From the NCBI GenBank assembly GCA_003056245.1, contig MVDH01000006.1, forward strand, positions 469,394-533,393: a DNA stretch of 64,000 nucleotides, read 5' to 3'. Below the pieces are notes generated by a model, which was not told the DNA's origin, made no database searches, and saw only the letters and a program-made list of their open reading frames with translations. Both the position numbers and the translations under genes were made by a program. Below are positions 54,265-61,879 of the stretch, piece by piece; the stretch's first letter is position 1; every line of letters begins with the position of its first letter. The stretch comes from Cellvibrio sp. 79. GTDB taxonomy: Bacteria > Pseudomonadota > Gammaproteobacteria > Pseudomonadales > Cellvibrionaceae.

Positions 54265-55308
54265 ATGCTTATCAACCTTACTAATACAGCCCTCGGCAAA
54301 ACCCTCAAATTGCTTGGCGGCCTCCTTCTGGTGTGCGCCTCCAGTTTGGGTAACGCCAAAGAAGTCGATGTTCATGATCCGGTTATGACGCGTGAAGGCG
54401 ATACCTGGTACCTGTTTAGCACTGGCCCTGGCATCACTATTTACAGCTCCAAAGATCGCGTGAACTGGAAGTTGTCAGACCGGGCCTTTGCCACAGAGCC
54501 AACCTGGGCCAAAAATGTAGCGCCCGGTTTTAACGGCCATCTATGGGCGCCGGATATCATCCATCACAACAATCAGTTTTATTTGTATTACTCGGTGTCT
54601 GCATTCGGCAAAAATACGTCTGCAATTGGCGTCACCGTCAATAAAACCCTCGATCCGAAATCGCCTGATTATCGCTGGGAAGACAAAGGTATTGTGTTGC
54701 AGTCAGTACCCAATCGCGATGCATGGAATGCGATTGATCCCGCCGTCATTGTCGATGAACAAGGCCAGGGTTGGATGAGCTTCGGGTCGTTCTGGAGCGG
54801 CCTGAAAATTTTCAAATTAAATAATGATTGGACGCGCCCGGCAGAACCGCAGGAATGGCACAGCATTGCGCAGCGCGATCAGGTTTCCTCCAATATCAGC
54901 AGCAATGCGGGACCAGGCGAAATTGAAGCGCCATTTATTTTAAAAAAAGGGAATTACTATTATCTGTTTGCGTCGTGGGGATTGTGCTGCAAAGGCGCAA
55001 ATTCTACTTATCATCTGGTCGTTGGTCGCTCCAAAAATGTTACCGGTCCTTATGTTGATCGCGCAGGAAAAGATATGAATGATGGCGGCGGCAGCTTGTT
55101 GATTAAAGGCAATAAAAACTGGGTTGGCCTTGGTCACAACAGCGCTTACACATGGGACGATAAAGATTATTTAGTGTTGCATGCCTATGAAAGCGCCGAT
55201 AACTATTTACAGAAATTAAAAATATTAACTATCCATTGGGATAAAGAAGGTTGGCCTTTAGTGGATGAAAAAGAATTGGATTCCTACCGCAGCAACCGGA
55301 CAAAATAG
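54265..55308 (+). CDS. arbA: Extracellular GH43 arabinanase, Arb43A orthologue
   Basis: This 347-residue secreted enzyme has a signal peptide ending GNA (about 31) and one five-bladed GH43 propeller. With the start at 54265, the predicted catalytic residues fall at D38 (VHDPV), D158 (NAIDPAV) and E221 (GEIEAPF). These are exactly the numbers I recall for C. japonicus Arb43A, and the length is also the same, which strongly supports both the start and the identity. Arb43A cleaves alpha-1,5-L-arabinan, releasing arabino-oligosaccharides. AGAGAAG lies three bases before the ATG. It is followed by a 16-bp hairpin at 55343. Confidence 0.93.
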   Translation: MLINLTNTALGKTLKLLGGLLLVCASSLGNAKEVDVHDPVMTREGDTWYLFSTGPGITIYSSKDRVNWKLSDRAFATEPTWAKNVAPGFNGHLWAPDIIHHNNQFYLYYSVSAFGKNTSAIGVTVNKTLDPKSPDYRWEDKGIVLQSVPNRDAWNAIDPAVIVDEQGQGWMSFGSFWSGLKIFKLNNDWTRPAEPQEWHSIAQRDQVSSNISSNAGPGEIEAPFILKKGNYYYLFASWGLCCKGANSTYHLVVGRSKNVTGPYVDRAGKDMNDGGGSLLIKGNKNWVGLGHNSAYTWDDKDYLVLHAYESADNYLQKLKILTIHWDKEGWPLVDEKELDSYRSNRTK

Positions 55309-55342
55309 TAAACGGAAAATAAAATAACTCATCGCGATTTAA

Positions 55343-55390
55343 CGCATAACTGCTAATAACTTTTTAATCATAGCTATTAGCAGTTATGCG
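55343..55390 (+). terminator. Long hairpin after the Arb43A gene
   Basis: CGCATAACTGCTAATA (55343-55358) pairs perfectly over 16 bp with 55375-55390 around a 16-base loop and is followed by CATTTTATCTTTG. It begins 35 bases after the stop and is a likely terminator; the interrupted T-tract makes its strength uncertain. Confidence 0.65.
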
Positions 55391-55505
55391 CATTTTATCT
55401 TTGTTTAACAACATCAAAAGGTCTAGGCTTATCCAATACTCAATGCTTCTTGCGTAATGCCCAAAGGGCCAATACGGCATGGAAGGTTTTTTACTGGAGG
55501 TAGCT

Positions 55506-55766
55506 ATGTCTCGTGAAGAAATCCTGCGGCAACAATTAAAAGCCGAACAAGCTGAAACTGCGCGCGAACTAGCCGAGTTATTGCGCTTGGGCCAGGAAAT
55601 GGGACGGCGTTTATGCAACGAAACTCACGGCGATATGTACGATGAAGTGCGTTTGTTAATTTCGCTGCTTCACCAAACTCGCGCGCAGGCAGATTTGATT
55701 GATGCCAAATTAAATTCTGCCGACCCTGTTGCTGATTTGATGGCGAGACGCCAGCAGAACAATTAA
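55506..55766 (+). CDS. Small helical protein of unknown function
   Basis: This 86-residue protein has GGAGG five bases before the ATG at 55506. It is almost entirely helical and charged (EEILRQQLKAEQAETARELAE, cited in part), suggesting a coiled-coil dimer, with no cysteine pair or nucleotide motif. It may be a small regulator or structural protein. It is flanked by terminators at 55343 and 55776, so it is transcribed alone. No family was recognised. Confidence 0.6.
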   Translation: MSREEILRQQLKAEQAETARELAELLRLGQEMGRRLCNETHGDMYDEVRLLISLLHQTRAQADLIDAKLNSADPVADLMARRQQNN

Positions 55767-55775
55767 CCATTCAAT

Positions 55776-55802
55776 AAAGAATCCGGCATTGCCGGATTCT
55801 TT
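55776..55802. terminator. Tight intrinsic terminator
   Basis: AAAGAATCCGGC (55776-55787) pairs with GCCGGATTCTTT (55791-55802) around a 3-base loop, followed by ATTT. It lies 10 bases after the small helical protein gene and 43 bases before the stop of the convergent GH127-type gene, and may serve both. Confidence 0.85.
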
Positions 55803-55844
55803 ATTTAGCTATCGATAAATGTAGCGTCAGTGCTCATGTAATCA

Positions 55845-58223
55845 TTATCGCAACAATCTCACCCCATAAATCCCACCGGCAACAGAACCTGGATTGGCTA
55901 CAAATTTTAAAATGTATTTTCCTTTGCCTTCGCGTACCAACACACGTGGAATTTCATAATCTACAGTGAAAAATTCTCGCGAATCGCCTTTGGATTCAAC
56001 GCGAGCAATCAGTACATCATTCATATAAATTTCAAAATTCCTTCCTGCATCTATTCCCGCATAGGTAATTTGTAAAAATTTGGCTTCCTGTTTTTTATCG
56101 TTTAATTCATAGCCAAACCAGGCGCGGGTATGGCGCCAATGGCGACCATTGTATAAACCGGCTTCACTCTGTTCGCCCTTATAAAAGTGATCGGATTCGG
56201 GTTGTTGTTCACCCGGGGCAACCTGATCAATGGTTTTTGCTTGCAATTCCATTCGGGCTTTTTCAGCGGCAGCGGCTTTCGCGCGGGCTTTTTCTACATC
56301 AGCTGCCGTAGTGTATGGCCAATAAATCGTATAGCGCGATTCATGCACACGAAAAAAGGGAACCAGCTCCAAATGCGCAATATCTTTACCATTAATTAAA
56401 CCCGATGCATCAAAGGTTAGAGACTTCCCGGCTACCGGTTTTAATTTTTTAATAAAATCATTGCTGTTACCCAACAAAAAGGGCGCCGCTTCCAACGGAC
56501 ACATAGCGCCCTGTGCGATATGCCCCATACGCGAATCATCCGCAAAATAATTCATTTGCTCATTCGCAAAGGGTCGGGTTTTTGCTGCAAGCACAATTGG
56601 ACCATGCAGCACCGCGTAATAATTTTCGCCACCAGGCATTTGCTCCAGCGTCGTTTGCATTGGAACCACTAATTCAATTTTGTCACCCTTTTTCCAACGG
56701 CGATCCAGACTGATATATTGTCCCGGTGCTGCCGTTACTGTCGCCGGTTCACCGTTAATAATAACTTTTACAGTTTTATCTTGCGCCCAAAGTGGATAGC
56801 GCAAATTCAAATTAAAGCGCGCGGTTTTATCGATGTGAATAACTGTTGTTTCCTGGTCGGGAAATTGTGTTTGCTGCGTAAGGAAAATACCTTTCTGCTT
56901 CCATTGCAAACGCGAAGGAACAAATAGATTCACATATACCGCAGGCGATTTCCCTTTAACCATATCGCGCGCATAAATAAATTCAGCATACTTCGCCTGA
57001 CTTTCCAGGCCCGAGCCGACACAACACCACATTCCTTTATCCACTTGTGAATAAACCCGGTAGTGATTGGGGCGCATAGGTGTGAAATAAACGAAGCCAC
57101 CGGTGGTCGGGTTTTGTGACGATAGTATATGGTTGTAAAGCGCACGCTCGTAGTAATCCACATATTTCATTTGCGGGAGTTGCGCAGCAGAAGAAAGATA
57201 TAACAGTTCGGTTAATTTGAGCATATTGTAGGTATTACAGGTTTCAGGTCCCTCCACTTCATTGACCATGGGTGAGAAATCCTGTTGGTCATGGAAATGT
57301 TCTTTAACACTATTGCCACCAATCGCAACTGAACGTTTATCTACGACTGTTTGCCAGAAAAATTCGGCCGCTTTATTCCACTCAACATTTTTAGTTGCAT
57401 CAGCATAACGTTTGAAACCAATCACTTTTGGAATCTGGGTATTGGCATGCAATCCGGTTAACTGGTCTTGCCGCTTCTCCAATGGTTGCAAAATAGCCTG
57501 ATGGGAAAATGCTTCGGCAAGTTTGAGGTATTTTTTATCGCCGGTAATCGCCGCCACGTCCACAAATATTTCATTCATGCCGCCATGCTCAGTGCGCAGC
57601 ATCGCTTGCATTTGATCCGCATTCAGGTTTTTGGTGAGCGCTAATGTCCAGTCAGATAATTTGACCAGCATTTTTTTTGCGTCTTTGTTATCCGCGTAGA
57701 GATAAGCATCGCGCAAGCCTGCGTAAATTTTGTGGATGTTATACCAGGGGACCCAGCGCTCGTTGGTAGAAAAATTATCGGCGCGGATGTGTCCGGCGGC
57801 AATTTCGTCCCACATCTTTTTGCTGTCAGGAATACCGCCGATATAGCCGGTTCCCAATTTATCCTGGCATTTTTTTAATTCGGCAATAACATAATCTAAA
57901 CGCTGCAATACTTGTTTATCGCGCGATGACGCATACATCAATGCCAATGCTGATACGTAATGACCACCCATATGGCCATCCAAACCGGTGGACTCCCAAT
58001 TGCCATAGGTTTCCTTGAATGGCAACCCTGCTTCGCGGCGAAACGGTGCGAGTAATTTCTCTGTATCCAGCGCGAGTAAATATTCCTTATTAAGATTTTG
58101 TGCATGAAGGAAAGGACCATCAAGCAATTGCACATCGCGTATTGGTGCGAGTTCAAATGCATTTACATTGAATCCCAAGCCAATACCCACTATAAAAAAG
58201 AAACGCATGAGGGATTGCTTCAT
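55845..58223 (-). CDS. GH127/GH146-type beta-L-arabinofuranosidase (secreted)
   Basis: This 792-residue protein has a signal peptide ending VNA (about 22). An (alpha/alpha)6-barrel catalytic domain follows, with the Zn-binding Cys/Glu set seen in VEGPETCNTYN and, later, MWCCVGSGLE. In the GH127 prototype one Cys is the nucleophile and Cys3Glu holds zinc. C-terminal beta-rich modules contain a helical, Ala/Lys-rich insertion (KARAKAAAAEKARME). GH127 and GH146 both fit the motif, so I leave the subfamily open. It would remove beta-L-arabinofuranose caps or side chains. AAGGTGA precedes the ATG at 58223. Confidence 0.87.
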   Translation of the reverse strand: MKQSLMRFFFIVGIGLGFNVNAFELAPIRDVQLLDGPFLHAQNLNKEYLLALDTEKLLAPFRREAGLPFKETYGNWESTGLDGHMGGHYVSALALMYASSRDKQVLQRLDYVIAELKKCQDKLGTGYIGGIPDSKKMWDEIAAGHIRADNFSTNERWVPWYNIHKIYAGLRDAYLYADNKDAKKMLVKLSDWTLALTKNLNADQMQAMLRTEHGGMNEIFVDVAAITGDKKYLKLAEAFSHQAILQPLEKRQDQLTGLHANTQIPKVIGFKRYADATKNVEWNKAAEFFWQTVVDKRSVAIGGNSVKEHFHDQQDFSPMVNEVEGPETCNTYNMLKLTELLYLSSAAQLPQMKYVDYYERALYNHILSSQNPTTGGFVYFTPMRPNHYRVYSQVDKGMWCCVGSGLESQAKYAEFIYARDMVKGKSPAVYVNLFVPSRLQWKQKGIFLTQQTQFPDQETTVIHIDKTARFNLNLRYPLWAQDKTVKVIINGEPATVTAAPGQYISLDRRWKKGDKIELVVPMQTTLEQMPGGENYYAVLHGPIVLAAKTRPFANEQMNYFADDSRMGHIAQGAMCPLEAAPFLLGNSNDFIKKLKPVAGKSLTFDASGLINGKDIAHLELVPFFRVHESRYTIYWPYTTAADVEKARAKAAAAEKARMELQAKTIDQVAPGEQQPESDHFYKGEQSEAGLYNGRHWRHTRAWFGYELNDKKQEAKFLQITYAGIDAGRNFEIYMNDVLIARVESKGDSREFFTVDYEIPRVLVREGKGKYILKFVANPGSVAGGIYGVRLLR

Positions 58224-58267
58224 TATTTTCACCTTTTCGACAATGGTATTTAGCGCTTTATGATAAA

Positions 58268-58293
58268 AAAGGCAGCCGTTGCGGGCTGCCTTT
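58268..58293 (-). terminator. Intrinsic terminator between TonB receptor and GH127-type gene
   Basis: AAAGGCAGCC (58268-58277) pairs with GGCTGCCTTT (58284-58293); the minus strand then reads six T residues. It lies 39 bases after the receptor stop and 45 bases before the downstream gene's start, so it may attenuate expression of the enzyme relative to the receptor. Confidence 0.85.
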
Positions 58294-58331
58294 CTTGCAT
58301 AACTTAACGTTAAAGAAAATAACATTTCACA

Positions 58332-61118
58332 TTAGAACGAGTAACGCGCCCCAAGTGCAAAAGTGCGGCTGTACAACGCTGAATTCGAATTAAACAGTGT
58401 AGAGTTTTGATAGTAAGTTTGATAAATCTCGTTGGTTAAATTGGTACCATCAAATGTTAACGTCAGGTTTTCAGTTACGTCATAACTCACTTGCAAATCA
58501 AGGCTGGTTTCTGCTTTGCGATAAACACCCAATGGGTTGGCAAAAGCAGCGGCTTCATAATTATTCAGGAAATCATCACGCCATACGTAGGAAAGACGTG
58601 TGCTGAAATCTTCTTTTTCATAAGCCAACACAGCACTATATGAAGTATCAGACACGCCGAACATATCGCGAGTTACCCAGCTGGTAATTTCACCCTGTTC
58701 ATTTGCACTGGGAATATCTTGCGATGAATCCAGCGCGGTGTAACTAAATTGAACGCCAAAACCATCCAGATAACCAGGCAAGTTTTCGGGGAAATAAATC
58801 AAACCCAACTCCAGACCTTCAAGCTCACCATTAGATGCATTTAGTGGCTGGCTGATGATGTACTTTTTGGCATCGCGGGTAATCTGGCGACGGAAATCGA
58901 TAACAATGCCTTCGATATCACGCGTAAATAATGTGCCGTATAACGAGCTGCCCGGCGCAAAATACCATTCAAGGGAGAGATCAATATTTTTTGATTCCAC
59001 CGGGTCAAGATCAGGGTTGCCACCACTCGCCGTGCCGTAACCAACATTGGTCAAATCTTCGTTGTAAATGATATTGGCATTCAGTTGCCCGAAATCAGGG
59101 CGACGCAACGTTTCTGTATAGGCCAGACGCGCAATCAAATCGTCTGTGAAATGGAAACGCACAACGGCACTGGGCAATAACGCCGATGTAGACGCATCAG
59201 CCGTTGAGCGTGGATGTGTTGCGGTGGCCAAATCGAAGAATGTCATGTCTGTTGATGAACCACTGTAACGCGCACCAATTTGACCATCAACAGTATAACC
59301 TGCAAGTTCTGTTTCAAAATCCGTTTGCAAATAGGCGTTATAGGTGTCTTCTTCGATCGAGAAAAAGAGATCGACATTTTGTTTGGTTAATGGATCAATA
59401 CCATCGGTTGCAACATTATCATTGGTGTAATGACTGCGCATCAATGTAGCGTTGCTGCTCAGCCATTTTCCGTTCGGTACAAACCATGTTGTTGGTACAT
59501 CAGATTCGCCGTCGAAAAATCCGCTATTAATATGCGCGATGCCGCTGTAGCTACTAAATGCGCAATCGACAAAACACCAACCATTTTGGTTTTTGTAAGA
59601 GTCATCTGCTTTACGTTGATCGATACGAGAGCCGAATTCAACTTTGGTAAAGAAGCTGTCATCAATAGTCCATGCACCATCGGTAGTCCAGGTGGTTGAT
59701 TCGCCTTTATAAGCACCGCGATTGTCGTAAAGGGTTCCCATTGTCCAGCGAGAGCTATCGGTCAGATCGCGAACCTGATAATTAACGCTTCCGAATTTTA
59801 AAGCGCCGCTTGCCGCAGGCTCAATAACAGTCCACGCGGGAATACCATCCCCGGAATTAAAATCGACAGAAATATCGCCGCGAGTATCGGCGCGCATCGC
59901 AATAAAACTGGTTTCGTATTCTGATTTTTGGTACACCAATTCCGAGCGCAACTCTACGTTATCGGTGAGTTGCCATTTTCCGCCCAGTGCATACACCCAA
60001 CTATCTGTTTGGCTCTCGCTATAATCACCGGAAGAAAAAAGTGCAGTATCGCCAACAACGCGCTCTTTAATTACGTTGGTGCCGGTGAACAGTTCAGGCT
60101 TAGGTTTGTCTGCGTTGTCCCACCATGCATCCACATAACCAAATAATAAATTATTAAACGATTCGTTACGGTAGCCGTTGTAGAAAGCTTCAAACAAATA
60201 TTCTGAATTATCATTCGGTGCAAATTGCAAAGACAGGTTTGCTGCGGGGCGTTCACGCGTACCGGTGAAATCATTTTGGAAAATAGCATCGCGTGAAAGA
60301 TAATATTTTCCAGCTACACCGTTAAAATCCAGGGTGGATCCCGCGGCAGTGGGCAAACCATTTTCCAGACCAGGGGTCCAGATTTTAGTATCAAAAATTC
60401 GATCCAGATAACCGTAACTGCCAACGGCTTCCGCTGCAAAAGGCACAGCAGCACCCGCAGCAACGTTTTGATCGCGATAATTGGTTTCTACATAGGAAAT
60501 ATTAAATAATGCACCAAATTCACCGGCATTAGTATCCCAACGATTTGAAAATAATGCCGACAGGTTAGGATCGGTTTCTTCTGATGCTTCCTGGTGAATG
60601 GCGCGGCCAGCCAACACGACTTTGGAACCATTGAAATCAAAAGGGCGTTGGGTTTTGATATCAATTTGTCCGGCAATGCCCGCTTCAATATTGCTCGCGG
60701 AACGTGTTTTATAGACGTCCACTTGCTTTAACAAACTCGCTGGAATATCAGCAAGCGCTACCGAGCGGCCAGTACCAGTAAAAATAGTGCGCCCATTTAC
60801 GGTAGTAGTAACGTCAGTTAAACCACGCACCGATACACCGGACACCTCACCTGATCCGCGATTAGTAACTTGAACACCGGTTACGCGTTGCAATGCTTCC
60901 ACAACATTGTTATCCGGAAACTTACCAATATCTTCAGCAACGATAGCGTCAACGACAGCAATATTTTGGCGTTTAACATCAACCGTTTTTGCCAGGCTCG
61001 CACGAATACCGGAAATAACAATTTCCTCTACCTGGTCTTCTTGCGCAAAAGCGTTATAGGAAGCACCCAAGGCGGTTGCCATGGCAACTGCAATACTGAG
61101 TGTTTTTTTCTGGAACAT
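58332..61118 (-). CDS. TonB-dependent outer-membrane receptor for oligosaccharides, copy 1
   Basis: This 928-residue protein has a signal peptide (FQKKTLSIAVAMATALGA, ending near AFA). A plug domain follows (about 28-190, with VVEALQRVTGVQVTNRGSG and SVRGL), then a 22-strand barrel ending in the typical aromatic C-terminus ALGARYSF. The N-terminal EDQVEEIVISG segment is the TonB box region. Receptors of this type in Cellvibrio and Bacteroidetes import glycans after extracellular cleavage, and no SusD partner is present here, as expected for Gammaproteobacteria. GGGAGA precedes the ATG. It is upstream of the GH127-type gene and tandem with a second receptor gene. Confidence 0.92.
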   Translation of the reverse strand: MFQKKTLSIAVAMATALGASYNAFAQEDQVEEIVISGIRASLAKTVDVKRQNIAVVDAIVAEDIGKFPDNNVVEALQRVTGVQVTNRGSGEVSGVSVRGLTDVTTTVNGRTIFTGTGRSVALADIPASLLKQVDVYKTRSASNIEAGIAGQIDIKTQRPFDFNGSKVVLAGRAIHQEASEETDPNLSALFSNRWDTNAGEFGALFNISYVETNYRDQNVAAGAAVPFAAEAVGSYGYLDRIFDTKIWTPGLENGLPTAAGSTLDFNGVAGKYYLSRDAIFQNDFTGTRERPAANLSLQFAPNDNSEYLFEAFYNGYRNESFNNLLFGYVDAWWDNADKPKPELFTGTNVIKERVVGDTALFSSGDYSESQTDSWVYALGGKWQLTDNVELRSELVYQKSEYETSFIAMRADTRGDISVDFNSGDGIPAWTVIEPAASGALKFGSVNYQVRDLTDSSRWTMGTLYDNRGAYKGESTTWTTDGAWTIDDSFFTKVEFGSRIDQRKADDSYKNQNGWCFVDCAFSSYSGIAHINSGFFDGESDVPTTWFVPNGKWLSSNATLMRSHYTNDNVATDGIDPLTKQNVDLFFSIEEDTYNAYLQTDFETELAGYTVDGQIGARYSGSSTDMTFFDLATATHPRSTADASTSALLPSAVVRFHFTDDLIARLAYTETLRRPDFGQLNANIIYNEDLTNVGYGTASGGNPDLDPVESKNIDLSLEWYFAPGSSLYGTLFTRDIEGIVIDFRRQITRDAKKYIISQPLNASNGELEGLELGLIYFPENLPGYLDGFGVQFSYTALDSSQDIPSANEQGEITSWVTRDMFGVSDTSYSAVLAYEKEDFSTRLSYVWRDDFLNNYEAAAFANPLGVYRKAETSLDLQVSYDVTENLTLTFDGTNLTNEIYQTYYQNSTLFNSNSALYSRTFALGARYSF

Positions 61119-61596
61119 GAGTATCTCCCGTGTGCGATGGCACCTTTTGGCAAAGGCCAGGTGCCTATCGTTATTATTTGAACCTGGTTAGGTCCGGGGT
61201 TGGTAATGGTCTGAATTCATTCGCGGTCTTATAAAAATGCCGGCATTAAGGCGAGCCTTGGTGTCGGCGTTTTGTTTATTGTTGGATATCGTCTATAGAC
61301 AACAATTATGAATATTGTAAGACAATTTAATCGTAATCTTGAAGAGAAATAGAGTCAACCCAAAAGCGGGGCTTTTTGATGTAAAGATTGTTATTTAATA
61401 GTGCAAACTTTTAGATTCTTTCCAATTCATCAACTACCTCGACCAATTGATCAATTAAAAAAACATAAACCGGTAATACTGATATTTATTGCGCATGAAA
61501 AACAAATAGTGAAAAAGCACTATAAATAAGCGGTTTTAATTGGACATCAGGTTTTGTCGACGCGCTAGCGGTGAGCGGGGGTGTCGATCAGAGAAT
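61119..61596. other. Leader/promoter region of the first TonB receptor
   Basis: This 478-bp AT-rich region precedes the receptor gene. It contains the candidate operators at 61291-61327 and no supported gene. The long distance from these sites to the start codon (about 165-209 bases) implies an extended 5' untranslated region if transcription starts there. Confidence 0.4.
61291..61327 (-). promoter_or_regulatory. Candidate operator shared with the arabinanase operon
   Basis: AATATTGTAAGACAATT (61311-61327) matches the arabinanase operator region (50804-50820) at 15 of 17 positions. Just beside it, GTCTATAGAC (61291-61300) is a 10-bp perfect palindrome, extended by TTGTCTATAGACGA-like sequence on the minus strand. 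On the minus strand the first site contains TACAAT, close to a -10 box. Both lie upstream of the receptor start at 61118. Confidence 0.5.
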
Positions 61597-61628
61597 AAAA
61601 AAAGCCGCTACAAAAATATGTAGCGGCT
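61597..61628 (-). terminator. Intrinsic terminator of the candidate small RNA
   Basis: AGCCGCTACA (61603-61612) pairs with TGTAGCGGCT (61619-61628) around AAAATA. The minus strand continues with seven T residues, while the plus strand has none, so it acts on minus-strand transcripts only. Confidence 0.85.
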
Positions 61629-61748
61629 GAAAAATTGGTGTGAACAAACAGCGTTACACCATCCAACGACAAAGGGGATAACTCCTGACAAAACCAACAT
61701 TTGCATAAACAGTAGAGGTCGATTGAAAAGATAATTCATCACTCTATT
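61597..61748 (-). ncRNA. Candidate small RNA between the two TonB receptor genes
   Basis: A promoter-like pair on the minus strand (TGGACA at 61782-61777 and TATTAT at 61760-61755, spacing 16) is followed about 150 bases later by an independent strong intrinsic terminator (61597-61628). The upstream receptor gene already has its own terminator at 61835-61864. A separate short transcript is therefore the simplest explanation. A 43-codon frame (61739-61608) exists but runs into the terminator stem and lacks a Shine-Dalgarno site. The function and targets are unknown. Confidence 0.35.
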
Positions 61749-61834
61749 TGTAATATAATATATCAATAAATATTAATGTCCAGTAGGTTTACTAAAATTC
61801 TTTGCTTTCTATCGAACCTATTTTGCCCAGCTAA

Positions 61835-61864
61835 AAAAAAGCCCCGCTAATGCAGGGCTTTTTT
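61835..61864 (-). terminator. Intrinsic terminator after the second TonB receptor gene
   Basis: AAAAAAGCCC (61835-61844) pairs with GGGCTTTTTT (61855-61864) around a 10-base loop. It starts 15 bases past the receptor stop on the minus strand and has a T-run in both directions. Confidence 0.9.
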
Positions 61865-61879
61865 ACAAAGTGCTGTTGG

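Noticed and set aside
61608-61739. 43-codon frame in the candidate small RNA
   Set aside because: It has no Shine-Dalgarno sequence and its stop lies inside the terminator stem, so it is treated as noncoding until shown otherwise.
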